DNA of 56,013 bases, from contig CANHCR010000013.1 of assembly GCA_947459205.1 (NCBI GenBank), positions 1-56,013 on the forward strand. Reading direction: 5' to 3'. Positions 1 through 9,132 of this stretch are shown one piece after another. Within the stretch, counting starts at the first letter, position 1. Every line of letters begins with the position of its first letter. The position numbers and the translations under genes are program-made. This stretch comes from Caryophanales bacterium. GTDB lineage: Bacteria; Bacillota; Bacilli; Paenibacillales; CANHCR01. The notes under the pieces are model-generated. The model was not told the origin of the DNA, ran no database searches, and saw nothing but the letters and a program-made list of their open reading frames with translations.

Positions 1-3000
1 CGAATGTATCCCGAAATGATAACAACAAATATGTCGAATTTAAAATTCCGAAAGCGCACTTGGGGTTGACGAGTGCGAAGACGGTTCAGTACGTTGCATC
101 TTTATCTTTCGAAGATGAGGCGAACGCTGACTCGATGTGGGCTTCCGTGCCTTCGGATAGTTTTTCGAATGGCAACGGATTCGACCGAGATTTTAGCACG
201 TTTTACGAATTTGATTTGACAGCTGAACAATCTGCGGCGGCTGCGCAAGTTTATAACTACGGTTTAAAAGTGAACGCTGTCACTGCGAACAGTGTCAGTT
301 TGGGATTTTCCGCATCAAGTGGAGCAACTTCCGTAACCATTCAACAATCAACTGATCAAGGCGTCACTTGGAACAATGCGATAGTATCTGGCGCGCTATT
401 TGCTACGTCTACATCAGCGACGGTAACAAGTTTGAATGCTTCGACTTCATATAAGTTTAGATTGTTGGTAAGCGGCGGAACGAATGCTGGTTCTTCTGTC
501 ATCGTGAATGCTAGGACGAATGCTCCGACGACTGACACGACGGCACCGACGATTCCAAGCAACGTGACGACGAGCGAGTTGACGCACAACAGCGTGAAGT
601 TGACGTGGAATGCGTCGACCGACAACGTCGGCGTGACGGGCTACGAGATTTTGCAAAAGGGGACAAAAGTCGGCACGGTAGCGGGTAATGTCAACACGTA
701 TACAGCGACTGGCCTGACAGCGGAAACAGCATACGAGTTTACTGTAGTGGCAGTTGATGCGGAGGGCAACAAGTCGGCGGCAAGCGTAGCGGCGAGTGTG
801 ACGACATCAGCGGCACCGCCAACGAACAAAATCACGATTTACTACAAAAAAGGCTTCGCAACCCCACACGCACACTATCAACCAGAGGGCGGCGCATGGA
901 CGACGGCACCTGGCGTAGCGATGGAAAACAGCGAAGTGGCAGGCTATGCGAAGATTACGATCGACATCGGCACGGCAACGAAAGCAATGGTCGCTTTCAA
1001 CAACGGCACCGATGTGTGGGATAGCAACAGTGGCGCGAACTATTCGTTCAATGTTGGTACTTCGACGTACATTCCGGGTGCGAACGGTGCAGCTGGCACC
1101 ATCACCGCGGGTGCGCCTGACACGTTGGCACCGACTATTCCAAGCAACGTGACGACGAGCGAGTTGACGCATAACAGCGTGAAGTTGACGTGGAATGCGT
1201 CGACCGATAATATCGGCGTGACAGGTTACGAGATTTTGCAGAAGGGGACAAAAGTCGGCACGGTAGCAGGTAATGTCAACACGTATACAGCGACTGGCCT
1301 GACAGCGGAAACAGCATACGAGTTTACTTTGGTGGCAGTCGATGCGGAGGGCAACAAGTCGGCGGCGAGCGTAGCGGCGAGTGTGACGACATCGGCGGCA
1401 CCGCCAACGAACAAAATCACGATTTACTACAAAAAAGGTTTCGCAACTCCGTACGCACACTACCAACCAGAGGGCGGCGCATGGACGACGGCACCTGGCG
1501 TAGCGATGGAAAACAGTGAAGTGGCAGGCTATGCGAAGATTACGATCGACATCGGCACGGCAACGAAAGCAATGGTCGCTTTCAACAACGGCACCGATGT
1601 GTGGGATAGCAATAGTGGCGCGAACTATTCGTTCACTGTTGGTACTTCGACGTACATTCCGGGTGCGAACGGTGCAGCTGGCACCATCACCGCGGGTGCG
1701 CCTGACACAACGGCACCGTCGGCACCAACAGCGCTGACAAGTGAAGAACTGAAAGCAAATGGCTTCAAAGTAACATGGACCGCTTCGACCGATAATGTTG
1801 GCGTGACAGCTTACATCGTCTATTTGAATGGCGTACAAGTAACGATGGTAAACCAAACACAGTATATTTTCACCGGACTTGCGGATTACACTGATTACAG
1901 CGTCACCATTAAAGCACTTGATGCCGAAAACAACGTATCCGCCGTTAGCGATAGTCTGACTGTTAAGACGCTGGACGGTATCTCGCCGAGTGAAGTGACA
2001 GGGATTGTTGCCTCTGACATCACGGCAAATAGCATGAAGATTAAATGGGACGATGCGACCGATAATGTCGGCATCAAACGATACGTCTTATTTTTAAATG
2101 ACGAAAACGGCATTTATGTGAACGGGACAGAGTACAACGCTACTGGTTTGGTGGAATACGGTGTATACAAAATCGAGATCCGTGCGGAAGATACGAGTGG
2201 CAATTTTTCGAGAACAGGTAAGTTACGGACATATCGCACGCTCGATGTAACGCCACCAGCTGTACCGAAATTTTTGCAAACGTCACTCGTTGCCACAAAT
2301 AGTTTTAAAGTCACTTGGAGCGGAGTCAGCGATAATGCAGCGGACCCAATGTACGAAGTGTATTTGAATGACACATTGATCACGACGAATACTTCGTTGT
2401 TCACATTCTACACATTCACCGGGTTGAACGATTTCACGGAATATTCCGTGTATATTAAAGCCAAGGATTCATCAGGAAACATCTCGGCGGCGAGCGACAC
2501 GTTGATTGTAAAAACGAAAGATGCCACGGCGCCGGCAGCACCGACGAACCTCAAAATTTCGGAGGCAAAGGCGGATCAGCTAACTGTATCTTGGAGCGCG
2601 GCAACAGACAACGACGGCATCAGTGGCTATGAAGTGTATGTGAACGGGACATTAAGAGCTACGAGCGTTGAATCGACATATGTGGTAACAGGGCTTCAAA
2701 ATTTTACGGAATATACAATTACCGTGAAAGCGAAGGACAACAATAATAATCTATCTGCTTTGAGCGATTCGATTGTTGGTAAGACACTCGATTCTGCTGT
2801 GCCAACGACGCCAACAGGCTTAACGGCATCTGAGATCACTGGGAGCGGGTTCAAAGTGACATGGACTGCCTCATCAGATAACAACGCTGTTGTGGCATAT
2901 GATGTTTGGATTGACGGTAGCCTTTTTGACACCGTGACAGATACAACGATTACGTTGAGCGGACTGGATTCATTTACGGAGTACAAATTGAATGTGGCGG

Positions 3001-6000
3001 CAAAAGATGCAGACGGCAATACGTCCGCTGCGTCTCAAGATTTCAAGGTAAAAACGGCCGACATCACTGCACCGACAGCCCCTCAACAATTAGAGACTGC
3101 GGCAGTGAGCAAATCAGGGTTTCGATTCACTTGGGCGGCTTCTACTGACAGCGATGCAGTAAAAGAGTATAAGCTGTATTTGAACGGTTTATATATCGAA
3201 ACGGTAACAGCTACATCCTACACGTTTACTGGACTGAGTGGCGGCACAACATACAAGGCACAAGTTTCTGCCATTGATCGCTCGAGCAATGAATCGGATC
3301 GTTCTGTTGAAAGCAGTGTAACGACCGTCGAAACGACAGCACCTGCTATTCCTGCTAATCTTTCTGCATCAAACGTGACAGAGAGTGGTTTTGAGCTAAC
3401 ATGGACAGCGTCTACTGACGACTCAGGAATCAAAGAATACAACGTTTATTTGAATGGTTTGCTCGTCGCAACGACAAGTGATACTTTTTACACGTTCGGT
3501 TCACTCGAAGGATTTACAGCCTATACCGTGTCGCTGAAGACCGTCGATATCAATGACAATTCGTCTGCGTTCAGTGACGAGTTGATTGTGAAGACATTGG
3601 ATAGCGTATCTCCAAGCGCACCTACAAACCTTCAAGTGGAAGAAAATGGCTCCGGCCGCTTTACGATTTCATGGACCGCTGCGACCGATAATGACATGGT
3701 GGATGCTTACGATATTTATTTAGACGGAAACTATCTTGCTACAGCGACTGAAACTGAGTTCGAAATTAGCGGTTTGCAAGAATTTACGACTTACGCCGTT
3801 CGAATTAAAGCGGTTGATGCGAGTGGAAACGTTTCCGATGAAAGCGAAGAATTACAGAACCGCACCAATGATGTGAGCGAACCGACGAAACCGAGCGGTT
3901 TCATGGCGACCACTGTTCAAGCAAACAACATCACAGTATCATGGACTGCGTCTGACGATAACGATCGTGCACTCAGTTATCAAGTGTTCGTGGACAACAA
4001 ACTCGTGGCTACCGTTACCGGAACAACCTATGAGTTGATAGGATTAACGAACTTCACGACGTATCAGATTACATTGATTGCCAAGGATAGCAGCGGTAAT
4101 GCTTCAGCGACAAGTGATGAATTGTCTGTCAAGACGCTAGACAATAGTGCACCTTCTGTTCCTAGTAACTTGAATCTTGCTGAGATTACTGCAAATAGTG
4201 CAACACTCGCTTGGTCGGCATCAACAGATAATGATAAAGTCGCTAAATATGAAATCTATGTCAATGGAGTGTTGCTTGATTCAGTCGCAAATACTCAATA
4301 TGCCTTGAGTGGTTTGCAAGAGTTTACTTCGTACGAAATTACGGTAAAAGCAGTCGATGCGAGCAACAATTCATCACTGCCGAGCGCTTCCATATCGCTG
4401 AAAACGTTGGATGCAACGGCGCCGTCCACTCCGTCTGGATTGCAAAGTAGCGACGTGAAAACGAATCAGTTTACGATTTCGTGGAGCGCCTCCACTGATA
4501 ACGATCAAGTAAAAAGTTACGATGTATTTGTAGATGGATTGTTGGTAGGTAGCGTAACTGGAACATCCTTTACCATGCCAAACGCTGCTCAGTGGACAGA
4601 GTATAAAGTAACAGTTCAAGCAAAAGATGCTGCAGGTAATCTGTCGGTAGCTAGTGAAGTGTTTACTGTCAAAACGTTGGACGGGCTTACTCCTACGGTA
4701 CCGAGCGGACTTGCACAGACTAATGTGACAGCAACAAGCGTTAAGATTTCTTGGAGCGCCTCCGCTGACAACGTTGGCGTCAAGGAGTACGAAATTTATC
4801 GTGACGGTTCCTTGCTCGGCAAATCCGCAGAAACCGAATTCACGGTGACGGCTTTGAATGAATTCACATCCTATTCGGTTCAGGTGTTAGCAGTCGATGC
4901 TGCGGGCAACAAGTCTGCTTTGAGCGCTGCATTTAGCGCCAAAACTTCGGATGTGACAGCACCGTCGGTGCCGAGCGGATTCACACTGACGCAACGTTCT
5001 GCAAGTGGATTTACAGTGACTTGGCAAACTTCGACGGATCTCGCTTCTGTGAAACATTACGAAGTGTTCAATAATGGAGTCTCCGTCGCAAAAGTTGTTC
5101 AACCTGTGTTCACATTGACTGGCCTAAAGGATTATTCGAAACATAGCCTTACCGTCAGCGCAGTAGACGAATTCAACAATCAATCGGCATTGAGCGCGCC
5201 TTTTGTTGTCACCACACTTGATGTGACTGCGCCGACCGTGCCTGGCAATTTGCTTGCATCAGCAGTTACTGCTAGCGGATTTATTGTCAACTGGAGTGCT
5301 TCGAATGATAACCAAGGTGTTGCCGCGTATGAAGTATATGTGAATGATCTATTGCGTCAAAAAGTTACGAAGACTAGCTTTACTGCTAGCGGATTTAAGT
5401 CTGGACTCACCTACAAGGTAACGGTCAGAGCCATCGATGCTAACGGAAATGTTTCGGCGTTCAGCAAAGCGTTGCTCGTGAAATTGCCTGACAAATCGGC
5501 ACCGACAGTTCCGATGAATGTTACGTTAAAAATGTTGACGGGTGCTGCCAATGGCTTGTCAGTTACATGGGGAGCTTCGACAGACAATGTCGCTGTCACT
5601 GGATATGAAATCTACAGAAACGGTACACTTGTTGGCAAATCATCGACTAGAAACTTTATCATGAGAGGCATGACGACAGCAGATGTCGTGACGGTCACGA
5701 TTCGCGCTTATGATGCAGCAGGCAACAAATCTGCTGCTAGTAAAGCGGTCAAATCACCACAAACGATTCGTGTGGTCGGTAAACAAATGTATGTTAATTT
5801 TAAATTGCTCAATCTAGGAACGAATGGTGCACCGGTTGTTCGCAATAACGAAACGATGGCGCCTCACAAACCGTTGTTGGAAGCACTTGGATTCACTCTG
5901 AAGACGGAAAATGCAGGCAAGACGATAATTGCTACGAAAACTGGCTTGCAAATGAAGTTGACACAAGGCAATGTGGTCGCCTTGATGAACGGGAAAACGA

Positions 6001-6101
6001 GAAAAACGATGAATGTGGCCCCGACAGTCATTAATGGACAACTGATGATTTCCGTGAATTTCATTGCAAAAGATTTCAGATATACGCTCGTGAGAAATTA
6101 A
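1..6101 (+). CDS. Giant secreted multi-FN3 protein with two CBM25-like modules (5' partial)
   Basis: The frame is open to the left edge (first full codon at position 3), so the true start lies upstream and the TTG at 60 is not a credible start. The visible part, over 2,030 residues, carries about 18 fibronectin type III domains of roughly 90 residues, most opening with a D-x-x-x-P-x-x-P linker. FN3 domains 2 and 3 are each followed by a carbohydrate-binding module resembling CBM25/26 (ITIYYKKGF start, Trp-rich). The last 110 residues look like a copper amine oxidase N-terminal-like (stalk) domain. The first 60 residues resemble the end of a beta-rich domain seen in secreted glycan enzymes. 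This architecture suggests an extracellular polysaccharide-binding or degrading protein; any catalytic domain would lie upstream of the window. No hydrophobic anchor is visible at the C-terminus. Confidence -1.
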   Translation, partial: NVSRNDNNKYVEFKIPKAHLGLTSAKTVQYVASLSFEDEANADSMWASVPSDSFSNGNGFDRDFSTFYEFDLTAEQSAAAAQVYNYGLKVNAVTANSVSLGFSASSGATSVTIQQSTDQGVTWNNAIVSGALFATSTSATVTSLNASTSYKFRLLVSGGTNAGSSVIVNARTNAPTTDTTAPTIPSNVTTSELTHNSVKLTWNASTDNVGVTGYEILQKGTKVGTVAGNVNTYTATGLTAETAYEFTVVAVDAEGNKSAASVAASVTTSAAPPTNKITIYYKKGFATPHAHYQPEGGAWTTAPGVAMENSEVAGYAKITIDIGTATKAMVAFNNGTDVWDSNSGANYSFNVGTSTYIPGANGAAGTITAGAPDTLAPTIPSNVTTSELTHNSVKLTWNASTDNIGVTGYEILQKGTKVGTVAGNVNTYTATGLTAETAYEFTLVAVDAEGNKSAASVAASVTTSAAPPTNKITIYYKKGFATPYAHYQPEGGAWTTAPGVAMENSEVAGYAKITIDIGTATKAMVAFNNGTDVWDSNSGANYSFTVGTSTYIPGANGAAGTITAGAPDTTAPSAPTALTSEELKANGFKVTWTASTDNVGVTAYIVYLNGVQVTMVNQTQYIFTGLADYTDYSVTIKALDAENNVSAVSDSLTVKTLDGISPSEVTGIVASDITANSMKIKWDDATDNVGIKRYVLFLNDENGIYVNGTEYNATGLVEYGVYKIEIRAEDTSGNFSRTGKLRTYRTLDVTPPAVPKFLQTSLVATNSFKVTWSGVSDNAADPMYEVYLNDTLITTNTSLFTFYTFTGLNDFTEYSVYIKAKDSSGNISAASDTLIVKTKDATAPAAPTNLKISEAKADQLTVSWSAATDNDGISGYEVYVNGTLRATSVESTYVVTGLQNFTEYTITVKAKDNNNNLSALSDSIVGKTLDSAVPTTPTGLTASEITGSGFKVTWTASSDNNAVVAYDVWIDGSLFDTVTDTTITLSGLDSFTEYKLNVAAKDADGNTSAASQDFKVKTADITAPTAPQQLETAAVSKSGFRFTWAASTDSDAVKEYKLYLNGLYIETVTATSYTFTGLSGGTTYKAQVSAIDRSSNESDRSVESSVTTVETTAPAIPANLSASNVTESGFELTWTASTDDSGIKEYNVYLNGLLVATTSDTFYTFGSLEGFTAYTVSLKTVDINDNSSAFSDELIVKTLDSVSPSAPTNLQVEENGSGRFTISWTAATDNDMVDAYDIYLDGNYLATATETEFEISGLQEFTTYAVRIKAVDASGNVSDESEELQNRTNDVSEPTKPSGFMATTVQANNITVSWTASDDNDRALSYQVFVDNKLVATVTGTTYELIGLTNFTTYQITLIAKDSSGNASATSDELSVKTLDNSAPSVPSNLNLAEITANSATLAWSASTDNDKVAKYEIYVNGVLLDSVANTQYALSGLQEFTSYEITVKAVDASNNSSLPSASISLKTLDATAPSTPSGLQSSDVKTNQFTISWSASTDNDQVKSYDVFVDGLLVGSVTGTSFTMPNAAQWTEYKVTVQAKDAAGNLSVASEVFTVKTLDGLTPTVPSGLAQTNVTATSVKISWSASADNVGVKEYEIYRDGSLLGKSAETEFTVTALNEFTSYSVQVLAVDAAGNKSALSAAFSAKTSDVTAPSVPSGFTLTQRSASGFTVTWQTSTDLASVKHYEVFNNGVSVAKVVQPVFTLTGLKDYSKHSLTVSAVDEFNNQSALSAPFVVTTLDVTAPTVPGNLLASAVTASGFIVNWSASNDNQGVAAYEVYVNDLLRQKVTKTSFTASGFKSGLTYKVTVRAIDANGNVSAFSKALLVKLPDKSAPTVPMNVTLKMLTGAANGLSVTWGASTDNVAVTGYEIYRNGTLVGKSSTRNFIMRGMTTADVVTVTIRAYDAAGNKSAASKAVKSPQTIRVVGKQMYVNFKLLNLGTNGAPVVRNNETMAPHKPLLEALGFTLKTENAGKTIIATKTGLQMKLTQGNVVALMNGKTRKTMNVAPTVINGQLMISVNFIAKDFRYTLVRN
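546..1715 (+). repeat. Two near-identical 585-bp tandem units (FN3 + CBM25)
   Basis: Unit 1 (about 546-1130) and unit 2 (about 1131-1715) align without gaps at a 585-bp (195-codon) period and differ by scattered, mostly synonymous substitutions. Each encodes one FN3 domain plus one CBM25-like module. The other FN3 domains of the gene are far more diverged, so this looks like a recent internal duplication or a gene-converted pair. Confidence -1.
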
Positions 6102-6159
6102 ATGTTATTTCCCGGGTAATTGCAAAAATCGCCAAATCATTCGGAAAGTGGGATGAATC

Positions 6160-7092
6160 ATGTCGGAAGTTGTCGTTGTACCGAAAAAAAACAAAAAACG
6201 TTTATGGCTATGGATTACCTCAATTTCAGTGGTGCTCATTGTCATCGCCTGTTTTGCCTTATCCGCCTATGTCGGCTGGAATTTGACGCATCCTGAACGT
6301 GAAACGATTTTTGAGACGCCGAAAAAATATGGGCTTGAATATAAGGATATTTCCTTTAAAAGTCGTTTGGACAAGGTAGAGTTGAAGGGCTGGTTTATTC
6401 CGGCCCCTTCATACAACGGAGTGACCATCGTAGTCGCGCACGGATACGGCAAAAATCGACTGCAAGATGATGTGCCCGTCATGAAATTGGCGCAATCGTT
6501 GTCCGGCAAAGGATACAATATGGTTGTCTTTGATTTCCGCAATAGCGGTGAATCGGGCGGTGATCTGACGTCAGTCGGTCAGTACGAGAAGTATGATTTG
6601 CTAGGCGCAATCGATTGGGCGGGTAAAAATACGGAGGGCAAAATCGCGTTGTTCGGCTATTCAATGGGGGCAGCCACATCGTTAGTCACGGCAGCCGAGG
6701 CTCCTGAAGTAGGTGCGGTAGTTGCAGATAGTCCGTTCAACAATCTTGAGGATTATTTGAGTGAGAATCTATCGGTTTGGTCTGGATTGCCGGAATTTCC
6801 GTTCACACCGCTCATCATGATGATGATTCCGCCGGCTACCGGTACGGATCCAAGTCAGGTTAATCCGATGAAAGCGCTTGAGCAAATTTATCCCCGTCCG
6901 ATACTGTTCATACACGGAAAAGGCGATCAATCGATCCCGTTCAAAAACAGCGTAAGTATGGCGGCGAAATATCCTGATACTTTTGAGTTAATGCTAGTTG
7001 ATAAAGCTGATCATGTGAAAAGTTATATCACAAACCCTGATGCATATGTCTCGCGCGTCGATCAGTTTTTACAAAAAACACTTGGGAATTGA
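6160..7092 (+). CDS. Membrane-anchored alpha/beta hydrolase
   Basis: A 310-residue protein with a positively charged N-terminus and one membrane segment at about 14-37, followed by an alpha/beta hydrolase domain that probably faces outside. The nucleophile elbow GYSMG places Ser168. Asp256 (GKGDQSIP) and His285 (KADHVKSY) fit the rest of the triad, and HGYG near residue 94 fits the oxyanion region. The family (BAAT/AcylT-like, YfhR/Bem46-like) contains esterases and peptidases of mostly unknown substrate. The ATG at 6160 follows a purine-rich GGAAAGTGGGA site. It lies 6 bp before the M23 peptidase gene on the same strand, so the two are probably co-transcribed. Confidence -1.
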   Translation: MSEVVVVPKKNKKRLWLWITSISVVLIVIACFALSAYVGWNLTHPERETIFETPKKYGLEYKDISFKSRLDKVELKGWFIPAPSYNGVTIVVAHGYGKNRLQDDVPVMKLAQSLSGKGYNMVVFDFRNSGESGGDLTSVGQYEKYDLLGAIDWAGKNTEGKIALFGYSMGAATSLVTAAEAPEVGAVVADSPFNNLEDYLSENLSVWSGLPEFPFTPLIMMMIPPATGTDPSQVNPMKALEQIYPRPILFIHGKGDQSIPFKNSVSMAAKYPDTFELMLVDKADHVKSYITNPDAYVSRVDQFLQKTLGN

Positions 7093-7098
7093 GTCGAT

Positions 7099-8205
7099 AT
7101 GGCGAAACTATCGAAAAGCAAGAAAATTCGGCGATTGCTATTTTTGTTGATTGTGCTAGGACTGCTGATTTACGGGATCGTTACGATTGTTGGGGTTGTG
7201 TTAAAGAGCGCCGATGATGAGACATCAGATTCAGCACCGTTGACAGATCAAACGCTCAAGTTCAATGAATTAGCGATAGGGAACGCGAACTATGTACGTT
7301 TTCGCGACGTCGTCAAACAGTTTTCACTTCAGGCAAACGCACGTTATGATGAACCTGAAGGTACTGTTATCATCAAGCATAACAACACAACGTGCGAAAT
7401 GATGGTGGGGCAGACACAATTGGCGAAGAACGGCATTTTTCTGCCGGTTGATGCAATGCCTTATGTTGATCCGAATAGCGGTGAAATATCGCTGAACCAT
7501 GCAGCGTTGCAACATTGTCTTGGGGTTGTTGCTGACGAGGGGAAGTTTGTACTGCAAACGAAGCCTGCTAGCGTGCAGCCAGAGAGTGTTTTTAATGAAC
7601 AGAAACAAATCGAGATCGCGAATGTCGATGCCTCACAATTAACGGAATACATGACGTTTCTCGATAACCCGATACCTGGTGCGCAGTTATCTACGCGTGA
7701 CAACCATCTTCCAGGAGCGCCGCGAACGTATCGCAACGGCACCCACGAAGGGATCGATTTTTACAACGATTATACGAACGTGTCGATTGATCGCAATACG
7801 CGCGTGCTTTCGGTTGCAGATGGTGTCGTTGTTCGTGTCGATCGTGAGTATAAAGAGATGAGTGTCAAACAACGAAATCGTCTGCTTGCGATTGCAGCTG
7901 ATGCGAAGCAAACACCGGCTTATATTTTGGACAAAATGCGCGGGCGCTCGGTTTGGGTGCAGTATGAGAAGGGAATTATGGTTCGCTACTGCCACATGGG
8001 TGAATTGAACCCAGCACTGCGCATCGGCTTTGAGTTGAAGCGCGGTGAATGGATTGGCAATGTAGGGAATTCAGGTACCGATGAAGGCGCGTCTGGCGGT
8101 GACGGAGAGTTGCACCTCCATATGGATGTGTTGCTGTACGGCGAATTATTTTGGGAACATTTGTCGAAAAATGAAATACGATCGCTACTCGCAAAAATAT
8201 TTTGA
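7099..8205 (+). CDS. Membrane-anchored M23 family metallopeptidase
   Basis: A 368-residue protein with an N-terminal membrane segment (about 11-35), a region at about 50-155 that resembles a copper amine oxidase N-terminal-like domain, and a C-terminal LytM/M23 domain (about 205-355). The zinc ligands are visible: His216 and Asp220 (THEGIDF), then His339-x-His341 (HLHMDV), plus His299 (YCHM) as the likely catalytic histidine. This points to a zinc endopeptidase acting on peptidoglycan cross-bridges at the outer face of the membrane. It sits immediately downstream of the alpha/beta hydrolase gene. The ribosome binding site is weak, consistent with translational coupling. Confidence -1.
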   Translation: MAKLSKSKKIRRLLFLLIVLGLLIYGIVTIVGVVLKSADDETSDSAPLTDQTLKFNELAIGNANYVRFRDVVKQFSLQANARYDEPEGTVIIKHNNTTCEMMVGQTQLAKNGIFLPVDAMPYVDPNSGEISLNHAALQHCLGVVADEGKFVLQTKPASVQPESVFNEQKQIEIANVDASQLTEYMTFLDNPIPGAQLSTRDNHLPGAPRTYRNGTHEGIDFYNDYTNVSIDRNTRVLSVADGVVVRVDREYKEMSVKQRNRLLAIAADAKQTPAYILDKMRGRSVWVQYEKGIMVRYCHMGELNPALRIGFELKRGEWIGNVGNSGTDEGASGGDGELHLHMDVLLYGELFWEHLSKNEIRSLLAKIF

Positions 8206-8230
8206 CCAAACCGTTTGTTCATGTTAGCAT
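8202..8230 (+). promoter_or_regulatory. Likely sigma-A promoter for the DUF1292 gene
   Basis: TTGACC (8202-8207), a 17-bp spacer, then TAGCAT (8225-8230, 4 of 6 consensus). It overlaps the stop codon of the M23 gene. Moderate match only. Confidence -1.
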
Positions 8231-8269
8231 GATTGTTGTCAGCAAATACAGTGAAACGAGGAATGCGTC

Positions 8270-8557
8270 ATGAGCAACCGTGAGAACGACGATTTGGAAT
8301 TGGAAGACGATATTATTGAGGTCGAAGACGAGTTTGGCAATGTTCGTGAAATGATGATTAGTGTCACGTTCGAGGCGACGTACGAAGGCAAAGAAAAGGT
8401 GTATGCGGTGTTGATCGACCGTAATGATTTGAACGGGGAAGCGGTTATCGTCATTTACGAAGAGTCTGAAGAAGGCGAGATTTCGCTCGAGAACATCGAA
8501 GACGATGGCGAGTGGGATTACGTGCTTGAAGTGTTCGATCAATTGGAAACGGAATAA
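8270..8557 (+). CDS. DUF1292 family protein (YrzB-like)
   Basis: A 95-residue, strongly acidic protein. Its stretches of Asp and Glu and the pattern ENIEDDGEWDYV near the C-terminus match the DUF1292 family, common in Bacillota (Bacillus subtilis YrzB is about this size). No biochemical role is established for the family and no motif here suggests a catalytic function. The start follows GAGGAA with good spacing. It has its own probable promoter and is followed by a strong terminator, so it is probably monocistronic. Confidence -1.
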   Translation: MSNRENDDLELEDDIIEVEDEFGNVREMMISVTFEATYEGKEKVYAVLIDRNDLNGEAVIVIYEESEEGEISLENIEDDGEWDYVLEVFDQLETE

Positions 8558-8568
8558 TATGAAAATAG

Positions 8569-8616
8569 AAATGCCTTCCCAGAAGTCGTTCGTGACTTGA
8601 TTGGGAAGGCATTTTT
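8569..8616 (+). terminator. Rho-independent terminator after the DUF1292 gene
   Basis: A 13-bp perfect stem, AAATGCCTTCCCA (8569-8581) with TGGGAAGGCATTT (8602-8614), capped by a second AAGTC/GACTT pairing and followed by a T-rich run. It also lies downstream of the convergent gene at 8646-9065 and may serve both. Confidence -1.
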
Positions 8617-8645
8617 GTCGTTTGTCGGTGGTCTGATGCGCTTAG

Positions 8646-9065
8646 TTACTTACGCGGGTTGTAGTAAATGACGCGGCCATTGAATAAATGTAATTCGGCT
8701 TTATATGTTCTGGCGAGAAATTTGCAAAATTCATTGCCTTTCGCCTTGTCACCGTGGGTGCTGTCGTCTGGCAGTGTCACTTGAATATACCCTTGCTCTT
8801 CGCTACCTTCGGCTGGTACATTTACGCCGAACAAGATGTATTTGTACAATTGATCTTGCCCTTTGAGGTAAAACCATTTGCCCTCTGCTTCCGCTTTTTG
8901 TTCGAATGAATAGGGGAAGGCAACCTCGGCATACTCCCAACCTAACTGCTGACCTGTCTTTTCGACCTGATTTTTGTAATAAGTCAGTTTTTCTTTAAGT
9001 TCGTCCAGCGATACTGCTGTTACGGCGGAACCGGTTACAAATTTAATGTAAGCGCTTTGGCTCAT
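8646..9065 (-). CDS. DUF1885-like small protein
   Basis: A 139-residue soluble protein with no signal peptide or membrane segment. The N-terminal pattern (MSQSAYIKFV, then SLDELKEKLTYYK and GWEYAEVAFPY) resembles what I recall of the DUF1885 family of Bacillales; this is from memory and should be confirmed. No function is known. The ATG at 9065 follows AGGAGT at good distance, and a clear promoter lies just upstream. It is transcribed towards the DUF1292 gene and away from the decarboxylase gene's end. Confidence -1.
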   Translation of the reverse strand: MSQSAYIKFVTGSAVTAVSLDELKEKLTYYKNQVEKTGQQLGWEYAEVAFPYSFEQKAEAEGKWFYLKGQDQLYKYILFGVNVPAEGSEEQGYIQVTLPDDSTHGDKAKGNEFCKFLARTYKAELHLFNGRVIYYNPRK

Positions 9066-9100
9066 ACAACGTACACTCCTATTCGAAATAAACTATGTTT

Positions 9101-9129
9101 ATGATAGCATGCACAACATTTGATGACAA
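9101..9129 (-). promoter_or_regulatory. Sigma-A promoter for the DUF1885-like gene
   Basis: Read on the minus strand: TTGTCA, 17-bp spacer, TATCAT preceded by TGC (extended -10). The site lies 36-64 bp upstream of the ATG at 9065. Confidence -1.
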
Positions 9130-9132
9130 CCG

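Noticed and set aside
807-1856. Long minus-strand frame (349 codons) opposite the FN3 repeats
   Set aside because: It is an antisense shadow of the biased, repetitive coding strand; it is Arg/Cys-rich, lacks a ribosome binding site and resembles no family.
1730-5770. Regularly spaced similar segments suggesting a CRISPR or DNA repeat array
   Set aside because: The similarity is at protein level (FN3 domains of about 90 residues) and lies within one open frame; there are no short identical repeats with unique spacers.
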